Assembly: GCA_016758905.1 (NCBI GenBank)
Contig: JAEPQZ010000014.1
Span: 62,001-126,000, forward strand
Reading direction: 5' to 3'
Source of the DNA: Umbelopsis isabellina
Lineage: Eukaryota > Mucoromycota > Umbelopsidomycetes > Umbelopsidales > Umbelopsidaceae
Length of the DNA: 64,000 nucleotides
Both the position numbers and the translations under genes were made by a program. Shown here one piece after another: positions 48,181 through 59,504 of the stretch (position 1 is its first letter; every line of letters starts with the position of its first letter). A model generated the notes under the pieces. The model was not told where the DNA came from. It saw nothing but the letters and a program-made list of their open reading frames with translations, and did not search any database.

Positions 48181-49213
48181 TTACATGAGGGTACATCCAC
48201 AGCATTTGCTAGAGGCATTTTCGTCGTCGATATCGAACTGCTGGCCACCATAGCCATTTCGCGGGCCACCTCCGCCTTGTTGTTCCTTGTTGAAGCGACG
48301 AATATCGCGAACGACATGATAGAATGCCTCGTCAACGTTAATGCGTTGTTTGGCAGACGTCTCAATAAATGTGCAGCCAAATGATTTGGCTAGATCACGG
48401 CCCTCTGTATAGTGATACATAAGTCACAGAAACTTTTGTTCATTGACATGCCCCAAAAAAATAGAAAAAATTTACCATGACTGGAGACTTGGCGATCATG
48501 TTCCAAGTCGCATTTGTTGGCAATCAAAACCATGGGGAAAAAATCTCGATCTTTCACCCGGCGGATTTGTTGATAAAAGGTATTGATTTCTTCGAAACTC
48601 ATACGTGAGGTTATGGAATATACAAGCAAAAAACCTTCTCCATTGCGCATGTATTGCTCTCGCATAGCGCTTTTGAACAAAAATGATGAGTCTAATGAGT
48701 GCACAGACCACATAATTTTGATAGAATTTACCTATATTCTTCCTGACCAGCGGTATCTAGTACATCTAATAGAGCAGTTTCGTGATCTATAACGCACTGC
48801 TTGCGGTATGAGTCTATCAAACAGACAATATTAGATTGAAATCAGATTCTGCCTTCAATGTCTCATTGTTACCTTCGATAGTGGGGTCGTATTCGTCAAC
48901 AAAATGTGATTGGATAAATTGAATGGTAAGTGCGGACTTGCCAACACCTAAATAACAATAGTTGAGTATAAGCATTGGACCAAATAAAAAACGCTCCTAT
49001 AGCCGCCTAAAATCACTTTTGCTACATAAGAAAAGCAGACTTCACGTTGGAGAAGTCTGCTTACTTGACATGTCATCGCAATCAAAGTAAAGCGCAACAT
49101 TGACAGAAGTAATCTCAGCAGCATATTGGGAGCGATATGAAGTGATCCAGAACATTACCTCCACCACCGACAACGACAACCTTGTATTCTCTTAGAAACG
49201 ACGCTTTGGACAT
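48181..49213 (-). CDS. Ras small GTPase
   Basis: Five exons on the minus strand give about 200 residues. [20 protein letters not shown] shows the P-loop GGGGVGKS (split by an intron), switch I YDPTIEDSYRKQ, switch [26 protein letters not shown] as [12 protein letters not shown], and [14 protein letters not shown]. The C-terminus GCTLM with KCC upstream is a farnesylation CAAX box (CTLM) with palmitoylatable cysteines. Effector-loop residues are those of Ras rather than Rho or Rab, and Ras is preferred over Rap because of the SAMREQYMR switch II. It acts at the plasma membrane in growth and cAMP/MAPK control. Divergent from the rhodanese gene. Confidence 0.93.
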
Positions 49214-49748
49214 GTTTAGTTGTAGCGAGGACGGGATTGTCGACGAGATGTAAAAGCCCGGAGGTCTGGGTTTTTTTGTATCTCCCTAGCCGCCGCCATT
49301 GGTTGGAAACCTCCCTCAAAGCAATCACGTGCACGGACCGCTCTTGGCTTAACAATTGCACATGGAATGGCTTAACTTATGATAATCTACCCGCCAGCGC
49401 TTTGACTGACAGCCATTAAAAACTTTACAGATTCCATTAAAATTTCCCAAAGAATGTGTTTATGTTACATTAGGGTTTTCCATACTTTTTTTTTTATTTA
49501 TTTAATAAATTGTACTTAATTATTGACGTGTGATTTGTACAGACATGACGTCCTGAAGGAAAAATTACGGTTGAATAGACTAAAATATGGTAGATACCTG
49601 GGTCCATGGACTGACAAGCTGTACTGTTGGATGAAAATGAGGCGTTTCTGCAGTGGCACATCCTGGGCGGCGACTATGGCGGAGCATCATTGTTGGCAAA
49701 TTTTAACTCTCAAGTTGACTGTCTTTGCAGCCCTATGGCAATGAAACA
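49214..49748. promoter_or_regulatory. Divergent promoter region, Ras and rhodanese genes
   Basis: 535 bases between two divergent starts. It includes CCGCCATTGG-type CCAAT text near 49290 and a T-run at 49487-49494. Frames seen here (up to 73 codons) have no motif. Confidence 0.35.
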
Positions 49749-50300
49749 ATGTCGGTGAAAATTATTGATTATGATGCAATCAAAGCAATAGAGAGCTTAA
49801 ATGACAAGGTATGCCCTATATGCAATTCACGTCATACTATTGATCAAAAGCCTTACACGCATTACAGCAGGTTTATTTGATCGACGTTCGAGATGTTGAC
49901 GAGTTTCAGGCAGGTCATATACCCAATGCACTGAATATACCACTGGTGAGTCATAAATTCAGTTGAGGAACTTTCCAACCATGTCTACGAGTCCTAAGTT
50001 ATATCTCAATGGGTCTAGACAGAGTTTCGAACTACCATGGAAATGCCCAACGAACACTGGATATCTGTTCTAGGTAGAGATAAGCCGAGTTCCAATGATA
50101 GATTGGTCATATATTGTAGAAGTGGACGACGGTCCAATCTTGCCAGTCAGGACGCCCTCGAGCTAATGTTTTTCAGGTACGTTCGAAGGCTTTTTGTCCA
50201 ATAGTTCTCGATGGTAGGCAGCAATACTAAACTGGGCCGGTTTAGGGTGGAAAATTACGCTGGCAGCTGGAATGAATATGCCACACATGTTACAGCCTGA
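49749..50300 (+). CDS. Single-domain rhodanese (sulfurtransferase) protein
   Basis: Four exons join to about 120 residues: MSVKIIDYDAIKAIESLNDK, VYLIDVRDVDEFQAGHIPNA, LNIPLTEF, then LVIYCRSGRRSNLASQDALE and RVENYAGSWNEYATHVTA. This is one rhodanese domain with the active-site Cys in the loop CRSGRR. Closest in layout to GlpE/PspE and yeast Rdl1-type single-domain sulfurtransferases. An N-terminal targeting sequence is not evident, so a cytosolic place is likely. Substrate unknown. Stop TGA at 50298-50300. Confidence 0.85.
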
Positions 50301-50660
50301 AACAAAGCGGGTGGTCATATGAGGTTTTCCAGTGTTTTCATTGGTGCCGCCCAAGCCCAAATTTGGCTCATGGTAGAGCTTAAGCGCGACAAGAACCGTG
50401 TTTTCAACCAATAATTGAAGTTATAAGAGATGATATGTATACCTTGGTATGAAATACGCGCATAGTTGTAATAAAATTTTATGATTGCATATAGCAACGC
50501 CTGATAAATCCAAGGTATAGCATACCGCCGGTTCCAAATGATGTCCAAAAAAGGAAAGCAGATACCTCACTCCTAAATTTTTATAAACTTTTGCCAAAAA
50601 AACGTTGCTCATTTCGACGTTTTCTCTTTTCCCACTTTTACCATCCAAAAGTTCTCTTAC
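50301..50660. other. Upstream region of histone H1
   Basis: 360 bases. The last 60 before the ATG are pyrimidine-rich (TTTTCTCTTTTCCCAC). Open frames here on the minus strand lack support. Confidence 0.35.
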
Positions 50661-51743
50661 ATGGCTCCCAAAGCAACCAAGACTTCCTCTTCTGCCAAGA
50701 AGGCTGATCATCCTTCGGTACTTGTTGTAGTTATAACAATTTGTTACATGAATCATCCATCCTAATTCTAACTTGCCTTTCTTCACCCCCTTGGTCAAAT
50801 AGTACGAAGATATGATTCAAGGTGAGTAATTTAAAGGGATTGGTAAGGTGAGAAGCGTGTTTTTATGGTCTGCTAACATGATCTTGTTCTATTAGCTGCT
50901 ATCGTGGCCCTTAAGGACCGCAAAGGTAGCTCCAGACCTGCTATCAAGAAGTACATCCTCGCCAACTACAAGATCACCCCTGGTTCCCACTTTGATACCC
51001 AAATTGCTGCTGGAATCAAGCGCGGGTAAGTGAAAAAATATAATTTCGCGTGTTCTCGAGAGTTTGATCGTTTGCTAATTCTTGAGATCTAGTGCCGATA
51101 AGGGCGTTTTTGCTCTTCCCAAGGGTAAGTGTTTGGAAGCCATCTGCAAGAAAAGTTGGTTTTTACGGTGAATTGATGATAGAAATTTTTAGGTCCTAGC
51201 GGTAGCGTCAAGCTAGGCAAGCCTGAGAAGAAGACTACTGCTGTCAAGAAAGAGGACAAGCCCAAGACCGTCAGCAAGGCTAAGGTTGCCAAGGTAAGTG
51301 ATTTGTATGACAACATTTGGTTGTGAACACGATCTGATCGTGGCTTCTGAATATTCAGAAGGTTACCACTGCCACCAAGAAGGCCCCTGCTGCCAAGAAG
51401 ACTACTACTACCAAGAAGACAGCTGTCGCTCCCAAGAAGAAGACTGTTGCAAAGGTAAGAGTCGAGACTAGCAGCTTTGGAAGCTAATGTTGGAAGCATA
51501 CTCACTAACTTGGGTTGAAAATAGAAGGCTGCTGCTCCCAAGAAGGCTACTACCACCACGAAAAAGGCTGCTGCCCCTAAGAAGGCTGCTGCTCCCAAGA
51601 AGAAGGCTGCTCCCAAGACTTCATCAGCACGCAAGTCCACCACTGCCAAGGCAGGTTTGAAGGCTCCTACTAAGAAGGCTGCCGCTACTAAGAAGGCTGC
51701 TCCCAAGAAGAAGGCTGCCCCCAAGAAGAAAGTAGCCGCATAA
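50661..51743 (+). CDS. Linker histone H1
   Basis: About seven exons give roughly 190 residues. A short N-tail ([19 protein letters not shown]) leads to the winged-helix globular domain ([60 protein letters not shown]) and a long Lys/Ala/Pro tail with repeated APKKA and TTKKA units. One internal exon, 50803-50821, is only 19 bases and encodes YEDMIQ; another is about 33 bases. The gene therefore splits the globular domain with several small introns. H1 binds the nucleosome dyad and linker DNA. The tail's repeats make the opposite strand open by composition only. Confidence 0.94.
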
Positions 51744-51939
51744 AAAGCCTACAGATAAGGCGACAATAACATCCTCCTCTGTACAGCTCTCCTTTTTCAC
51801 ACTTGTCTCTGTTCCAATTACTATATGTGTCTACATGGATATATTCCCTTTATTCGTTGTTTTATTTTTCTCTTTTATTATCAGTAAACACCACTCGAAT
51901 TTTTATTGTCACAAACAAAACACTGGATGGATGGGTAAT

Positions 51940-53642
51940 TTAGAAGGGGAATACGGGTTTTTGGTGATGAACTGTGATCCATTTCAGTTCAGTCAGAGTT
52001 TCATAAGAATGTTTGCCAGACTCTCGGCCCATGCCGCTGTTCTTGATCCCTCCAAACGCGCAGTCAATAGGGTCATCCAACACGCTGCCGTTGCCTATAT
52101 GTACCATACCAGTGTCAAGCTGATTAGTGATATAAAACGCCTTCTCAAGATTGTCCGTCAAAACGCCTCCGGAGAGACCATATTCTGAATCGTTAGCCAT
52201 TTCGATGGCTTCATCGAGCGTATCAAACGTGAGGACAGGGAGCAGTGGACCGAAGGTTTCATCTCTGAACACCTTCATGTTGCGTGTTACACCTGTGAGT
52301 ACTGTAGGGGGATAAAAAATACCATTCGTCGTCTCTCCTCCACATAAAATCTGAGCACCATTTTTCTTTGCATCATCCACATGGTCTTCTACTATCTGCA
52401 GCTGACGTTTTGACATCATAGGCCCAATCTCCACACTATGATCAGAGGGATCACCCATTTTAAGGCTTTTTGCCTTCTGAACAAGTTTTTCAATGAACTT
52501 ATCTGCAATGGAGGATTCGACAAGGATTCTCTCTGCAGACCTTAAAAAAAACCCTTCATCAGCTCCTGCGAACAGACTTGAAGATTGGATTATATAGTAC
52601 CTACATGCACGTTTGCCCCTGGTGGAACAGGCCAGAGAAAATGGTCGCATTCACAGCGAAATCAATATCGATGTCTTGTAGGATAATGACTGCATCCTTG
52701 CCACCAAGTTCCAAGATACATTTCTTCAGCAAACCACCAGCCTGAGCAGCGATCTTTTTTCCAGTTGCTGTAGAACCAGTGAAAGATACTGCCTTGGTCA
52801 AAGGATGTGCAATCAAAGCTTGGCCTACATCACCATGACCCGTAACTAAATTGAAAACACCTGGTGGCAAATTGATAGCAGCAAAAACTTGGGCGATCTT
52901 CATGGCTATCAAAGACGACTCCTCTGACGGCTTCAGAATCACAGTGTTACCAGCAATAAGAGCACTTTCACACAGATGTCAGTGTAAATATGACAACATA
53001 TTTCAGATTCTTCAAGCTTACCCTACGATTTTCTTCATACTCAAAATCAAAGGAACGTTCCATGGTGATATACAAACAACGACTCCTAGTGGTCGCCTGG
53101 TCGTATAGCTCTAGAGTCAATTACACCATTCTTAGTATAATTTCACTGTCGCAAAAGAATTATATTGCGTAAAAAACACCATACCAAAGTGCCGTCCTCA
53201 GAGGGGAAAACTTCACCATTACCAAAACGATAGTCCGCACTAGCTGCTTTTAGGAATTGAACAGTAAAATCAAGTTCGAACATCGCCTAATGCGCGTATT
53301 AGTAAAATCTATTTGATAACGACCAATCTCAACTCTTTGGCATACCTTGCCGAATGTGGACCCAGTCTCGGCGATGAGCAGGTTGATAATCTCATCTTTG
53401 CTATGCTCGAATTCTTTGGAGGCCAGCTGTAGATATTGAGCTCTTTCAGGGCCAGGTATTTTACCCCAACTTATGCGAGCTTTATGCGCAGCTTGCACAG
53501 CATCTTCTATTTGCTGCGGTGTAGCTTCAGGTACTACACCAACCACCTTACCGGTTGCAGGGTTCTCAGAGTCAAAGGTTGCTTGGTTATGTGCCGGAAA
53601 CCATGATCCGTTTATGTATAGGCCCTCGTTATTGTTGAACAT
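51940..53642 (-). CDS. NAD(P)-dependent aldehyde dehydrogenase
   Basis: About six exons on the minus strand give roughly 480 residues, the usual ALDH length. N-terminus LYINGSWFPAHNQATFDSEN; cofactor region RPLGVVVCISPWNVPLILS, GNTVILKPSEESSL, SFTGSTATGKKIA; catalytic Glu in LELGGKDAVII; catalytic Cys in GQTC, placed exactly at an exon end; then RDETFGPLLPVLTFD and GIKNSGMGRESG. The set fits the benzaldehyde/vanillin dehydrogenase-like branch (short N-terminus, no leader), but the substrate is inferred. The window start codon is ATG at 53642. Divergent from eIF2B gamma. Confidence 0.92.
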
Positions 53643-54012
53643 CGGATAGGGAAAGAAAAGAAAGTTGTGGATTTCATTTTGTTGGAGACTACTTCAGTTC
53701 CCAAATTCTGGGAACACACGTGCACAAATTTGGCAAGCCAAGTTACCACTTTTAAGCTAAGTTGGGACAGCAAACTGTGAACATGCCCCAAGCCGGTAAG
53801 TTCTGAATATGATATATAGGACCATGTGCTTAGTCTCAACTTGTTCGAGCTTAAGTGTATCTGTCTTAACAGCTGTGAGCAATAACCTTGACAGTAATTT
53901 TGATGTTTTGGCAGGGCAAACTGTGACTGCTTGATAGCCCGTGGCTTTTTCGTGACAAAATTGCTTCAAACTTGACTTTGCTGGATTCTTTCAACGAACA
54001 CTTTTTGCAACC
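53643..54012. promoter_or_regulatory. Divergent promoter region, ALDH and eIF2B gamma
   Basis: 370 bases between two divergent start codons with no other feature recognised. Confidence 0.4.
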
Positions 54013-55887
54013 ATGGGCTTGTTAGAGAAACCAAAGCAACAGCAGAAGCAACAAGAGTTTCAGGCCATTATTCTGGCTGGTTACGGAAGTAGCAATAGGT
54101 ATAGGAATTGTTTCGGCTTTTATATGGTATATCGCCAATACTAACTCGATGTTGCAGACTGTACCCCATTATTGAAGAGGACAACCTTCCTAAAGCCCTG
54201 TTGCCCGTTGCAAATAAGCCGTTGATATCATATACCCTCGACTGGTTAGAAAAGGCTGGCATTACCGGTTAGTGTTATAGATCTTTGCTACCTAGCCAGG
54301 CATTCACTTGTTTCTAACTCCCTCTACAGACGCCATTGTGCTAACGCAAACCATGGCCAATGCCCAGCAAAAGATTGCTGCCTACTTGGCCCGAGGATAC
54401 CAAGGCGGTGTACACTGCAATTTGATTGGCGTTGATGAGGATTTTGGTACAGCTGACGCCATCCGAAGCATTGCTGATAGAATCACGGTAAATTACACTA
54501 CCGCTAAAACCGTGCAATATGTTCCTTTAAACTAAGCACTCGTTGTTTCCAGACCGATTTCATCGTTCTTCCCTGTGATCTTCATACGGAACTTGTCCCT
54601 CGCGACTTCCTCGACCACCACCGCATCAGTAACCCAACCATGTCAGCTTTGATTTACGAAGCTACCAAGGGAGAAAAGGGGTTTCCCGGTAAAGAAGATG
54701 GTATGGTGTAGTTCTTCAATTAAGGTAGATCATGCTTGGAATTTGTGATCTAATTTGTCTCTGATTCTGTAGATACCGCCCAATACATTGGTATCGATGC
54801 TGCCGAGTCACGGTTGATTCACCTTGCTGATTATGACTCATCCGAAGACGAAGTCTCATTGCGTATGTCTATGCTGTGGAGGTGAGTTTACATCAATGTG
54901 TACTTGGAGTACTACATTTTTGGATATATCTCTTACTTTTTAACTCTGTAGATTCCCAAGAGTCAAATTGCATATGAATCTTCAAGATGCCCATTTGTAC
55001 ATTTTCAAACACTGGGTACTTGATGTTATAAAGGCAAAGGAAAAGATATCAAGTATACGACAAGATCTTGTTCCATTGATCATCAAGTGCCAGTATCAGC
55101 GTAAATTGGTAGAAGTCGAAGAAATGGATAAATGTACGTCGTTTTTCGAATCATTTGCCACTTTAAACAAATTTGCTAACCGAGTATTTTACAGATGCAA
55201 AGAGTGACGACTTATTAGACACTGCCCTTTCATTGTCAACCGTGTATGACGAGTTCGATGAAACATTGTTAAACCAACATGATCCGTTCAAAACTTACTT
55301 CAAGAGCAACATCAAAGCCCACGCTTTTGTGTACCGTGGCGGCTACTGCGGTCGTGCCAACACCATCCCAAAATACAATGACATGAACAGATTGGTATGT
55401 GTGTTTTTTAGTCAAGGTACAGTGCCAGATCGGCATCTAACATTTCTCAAACTTTTTAGGCCTCCAAACAAGGCTTGTCTATTAAGCGAATAGCTGATAC
55501 CGCAGAAGTGACACAAAAGCCTTTGATTGGTAATGACTCTGTAGTGGGAGAGTATACCAAGGTAGCAGAGAAATCTTCTGTCAAACGCTCTGTCATTGGT
55601 GCTCACTGCATTATTGGAAAGAACGTCAAAATTGCCAACTCTATTATTATGGACCATGTTGTCATTGAGGACAGCGTCAAGTTGGATGGTTGTATTGTAT
55701 GTAATAATGCAAAGATCTTGGAAGGATCATCCTTGACGAAGTGCGAGATTGCAGGCGGTTACATAGTCGAACGAAAGAGTAGGTACAATGATTGATAAAG
55801 TAGTATAAAAAGGCTTGTTGCTGACTTTGTTTGCTTGCAGCCGAGGAGAATGGACAGAAATTGGTTGGCTTCCGGGAGGCGATATAA
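54013..55887 (+). CDS. Translation initiation factor eIF2B subunit gamma
   Basis: About eight exons give roughly 450 residues. The nucleotidyltransferase-like half starts EFQAIILAGYGSSNRLYPII, with DNLPKALLPVANKPLISYTL and DFIVLPCDLHTELVPRDFLD; the C half is a left-handed beta-helix of hexapeptide repeats (KPLIGNDSVVGEYTKVAEKS, SVIGAHCIIGKNVKIANSII, VVIEDSVKLDGCIVCNNAKI). This matches eIF2B gamma (yeast Gcd1), part of the guanine nucleotide exchange complex for eIF2. The usual LAGYGNRLYP motif is GYGSSNRLYP here if the first splice is as read, so the boundary could be off by two residues. The last exon ends KLVGFREAI before TAA at 55887. Confidence 0.9.
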
Positions 55888-56218
55888 TAGCTCTCAAATG
55901 TAATTGTAAGATAATTGGTTCCTATTATATAATAAAAGCTCATAGCACACTGCAACAAATTGACAGCGTTGCTACCAACGCTCAAGCCAATGGATGTGTG
56001 ATTGCATGGAAAAAAATTCTGGAAATGCGGGACATACGTTGCTAGGCAATTATTGACACGCCTAAACGCCATCTCCGCATGGCAAAGTGCTACGACGCCA
56101 TTGTCATATCACGCAGCTCGATCGTGCCCTCCTAAATCTTGTACATTTCACCACAGAGCTGTGTGTTCATGTTAGCCTGCCACAATTGACTTCGCATAAC
56201 GGTCTTTGAATCAATAAC
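55888..56218. other. Intergenic region
   Basis: 331 bases with no supported feature. Confidence 0.35.
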
Positions 56219-59164
56219 ATGATCCCCTGTTTCTTCTACGGTTGCGAAAAGCGTTATTCCCGAACCTATGGACTAGCACGACATGTACAATCTTATCATG
56301 GTAATGTCATCCTATATAACTCAACTTTCTCTCAGTATATGGTTCATGAGTTTTTGACCATGGATTTGCGTACACAGGCCTCCAAATCCCAACTACCAAG
56401 CCTCCACTGCAAGACCTCGACAAACATTGTATATATAAAGGATGTGAGTTTGCGTACGATGGTACAAATAATCTTGTGCAGCACTTGGTACATGATCATG
56501 GTAAGTGCTGCTAGCAAACCTTGATTGTGCATGCATCATAATCTCAATAAATTTCGTTTGAAGGGGTTGAGTTGAAAGAGCCTAATTTCAAAGAGATTGG
56601 CACCATATCAAGTCTACACCCATCGTGGCTTTCAAAATTATCACCAGAAAATTGGACCAACGCCAGCAGCTTGTGGGATGCGATAGCGAGCAATGGGACA
56701 AACATCTCTCCGGAGACAGCATATCGTAATTTGATGGAAGGACTGCACGCTACATTGTCTCAGCAAAATTTGCGTAGAAAGGAGAAGTCATATGTGGAAT
56801 CATGCCTCGCTGTTAACCAGAGCAATGAAATGTCCATTAAAAATGCATTTAGTGTATTTGATACCAGCGGTACGTGTATGAAAGGCGAACATCAAAGCTA
56901 AATCTTCCGTATATGAACTCACTCCACCTATCCACCTAGTGGAAGAACCGGCCGAATCGCCATCCAGTGATATGCTCCATGTACATGACACAAACATGAC
57001 ACAAAAGGAGAATGAAAATTTTAGCCAGCAATCCGAGAAGATTATGCTTGGTAGACTGGTGGGTATAAGTCCAAGTGCTGGCTTGATGAGTAAGTTTTTG
57101 ACATCCATGGCCGAATGTTCAAGCCTTTCACTGATATTTGTTTAAGAGCTCGATATTTGGAATAATCGGGAATTGATCGTTGGACACGGAGAGACAAGCG
57201 ACTTTATGCTTTCAGATCCGGTCGTTTCATCACGGCATTGCCGAATTTTCGCTGTAAGTGAGGAACCCAATTGCGTTTTACTCGAAAGCTCAATGGCTAA
57301 TCTTGCACACCACAGCGATCTATCGGGCGAGGAGACTCTGTAGTTTGCTGTGAGGTATTGTATTCCCTATTATGAGTTACATTCACGCACCATTCACCTA
57401 ATCACTTTTGCAGGATCTAAGCAAAAATGGTACTCACTGTAAGTTATATGCGCTACCTGTATATTTTGGCAATGATCTAGGCTCAACAGCAACATAATTA
57501 CAGTCAATCGCCATCGCATTGGCAAAGGGAAGATTGCAATTCTTTTGCATGGCTGTACTCTTCATTTCTCAGAAAATTTAGGTAAGTATAACGAGATCAG
57601 AAATACAGGCAGTAAATGCTAATATAGCTATTGCTATAAAGCATTTCGTTATACCCAACACTATCCCCAGATAGAAGATATACCCATGTATCCTATGGAT
57701 TCGGTGAGTTTGTTACGATGTCAATGCTACAGTAGTTCTTTGTTACTAATGCTTTTGATAGCAAGAGTCACTTATGATATCCAACAGACCAATAGGATAT
57801 GGCAACCATGCACATATACTAGTTGCTTGTCGAAGTGATAGATTATCAGAGCAGTATGCTTGTAAGCAGAGGTCACTACATGACAAAACACCTGAACAAG
57901 CTCTTAGGATTCGCCGAGAGTTAGAGATCATGCGAAAAGTAGCCCACGTAAGCTGTTATTCGAGCTGAAAATAACAAGCGTCGACGAGACTTATATAATT
58001 TTCAAAAGCACGCATGTATCGTAGGGATACGCGGCGATCACTGGGACGATGGCGTTCATTCCTTTCTTGTCATGCCAATGTAAGTATCTAACATGCTGTC
58101 TAATGGTATTGGTGCTGGTTGTTGACCATTTGCAAGTTACCACGGTGGAACTTTAGCAGATTGGATGAATTGGAGGCCAGACAAGGATCAAACTGAGAAC
58201 AGTTTCATAATGCGACAGACCACACAAGCTGTCAAGCACTTGCACGAATTGGGTATTGTTCATAGAAATATCAAACCTGAAAACATCTTTCTTCCAAATA
58301 CCCGACGGTATCCACGGATAGTAATTGGTGGGTTTGGAAATGCAATTGATCTTAGTACGACAGTGCCAGCCAGCGATGAATTGAGCGCCCTCGAGCAGTT
58401 TGATGGGCCGCACTACCAAACTGCAGTGGATAATTGGACCATGGGAGCTTTGTTCTATACTTTATGGACAGGATTGTCTGCGTGTGTTCCTCCGGATTTC
58501 AATCAAAGCACTATTGCTCAGCATTCTGCCATTGACAAATTATCCACGCAGTGGAATCAAGTTGACGATGAAGGTAATGTCATAGGACTGTAGCCTGGGT
58601 CTTTTATTTCCGTACTGATATATCTGCATGTTGGTATAAAGTTAAAACGTTGATAGCCGGTTTGCTAACTTTCAATCCTGCTGAAAGACTTACTGCACTC
58701 GACTGCTTACATAGCTCATACCTAGTAACTCGTTTTGGGATGTTTGAGCGTCTTCTTTCACTGACTGCCAAAGAACTGTACTGATACCCACGAGACAGGT
58801 TAAGATTAGCGATTTTGATGAGCCTCAAAGCTTAAGCTATATACCCTGTAGCTATTCATAGTATATCGCTGGAGATTGATGTACCGCGTACCAAACGAAA
58901 GAAGTACAACTGGTTACTGAAGGAATAAAGATTAACATTGATGTATGGCGTTTACTCAATTGTGCTTTGTGCAGTCTTAATATTACTTGCCATACTATAA
59001 GGGGGCTGGAAATCCGCCAACCAAATGTAAGCTGCCACCCACCAGTGTTGGTGAAAGATATATATCAGCCTACACATGATATGACCAATTTGTCATGCTC
59101 GCAGGAAGATATCATAACCCAGCGATTGACCCAGTGGTTCTCGCTGATAGCTACACAATACTGA
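56219..59164 (+). CDS. Two C2H2 zinc fingers, FHA domain and Chk2/Rad53-like pseudokinase
   Basis: About twelve exons. Exon 1 encodes a C2H2 finger (CFFYGCEKRYSRTYGLARH, C-x4-C-x12-H-x4-H). Exon 2 encodes a second (CIYKGCEFAYDGTNNLVQH). A helical linker follows, then an FHA domain (ELIVGHGETSDFMLSDPVVS, SRHCRIF, DLSKNGTHFNRHRIG) and a kinase fold (PIGYGNHAHILVACR, EQYACKQ, RRELEIMRKVAH, FLVMPMYHGGTLADW). FHA plus kinase is the Chk2/Rad53/Dun1 checkpoint layout. But the catalytic loop is HRNIKPEN (58261-58284; Asp to Asn), DFG is GFG (58330-58338) and no APE is seen, so it should be a pseudokinase that still has the Lys of ACK. A Cys-rich C-tail continues to the TGA at 59164; the frame reads on in another frame to 59379, so the 3' end is uncertain. 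Confidence 0.7.
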
Positions 59165-59504
59165 TGAGAAAGGCATATCTATTTATACTCCAGACCGATA
59201 CGATACTGATCTCGCAAGTCTCTCAAACAGCTGCATGCGCCATTGTATTTCATTATCCTTTTCATACAGCTCAACCAGCTGTACTTCCTTTTCGGCACTG
59301 GCAGGCCACATATGACGTACAAAAAAGATCAAAACTATGTGTTGTAAATGATGATTTAGCTTTCAGCGATGCCTTCTGACAGCCGAAAAAATTTGTGAAT
59401 TACTATTTTTGGAAGTATTATCGCTCGTCGAAAATAAAGTATATAAAAAAATAAAAAAATGGTGGACAACAAGCCCGGTTATCTGATCATCTCTCAACAA
59501 CTAG
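59165..59504. other. Intergenic or 3' exon region
   Basis: 340 bases. A frame ending at 59379 carries protein-like text (VVLADSYTILMRKAYLFILQ) and may be a final exon of the pseudokinase gene; I could not find a splice that reaches it. The rest is promoter of the next gene. Confidence 0.3.

Noticed and set aside
51089-51724. 211-codon Ala/Val-rich minus-strand frame
   Set aside because: Antisense of the histone H1 Lys/Ala repeats; composition effect only.
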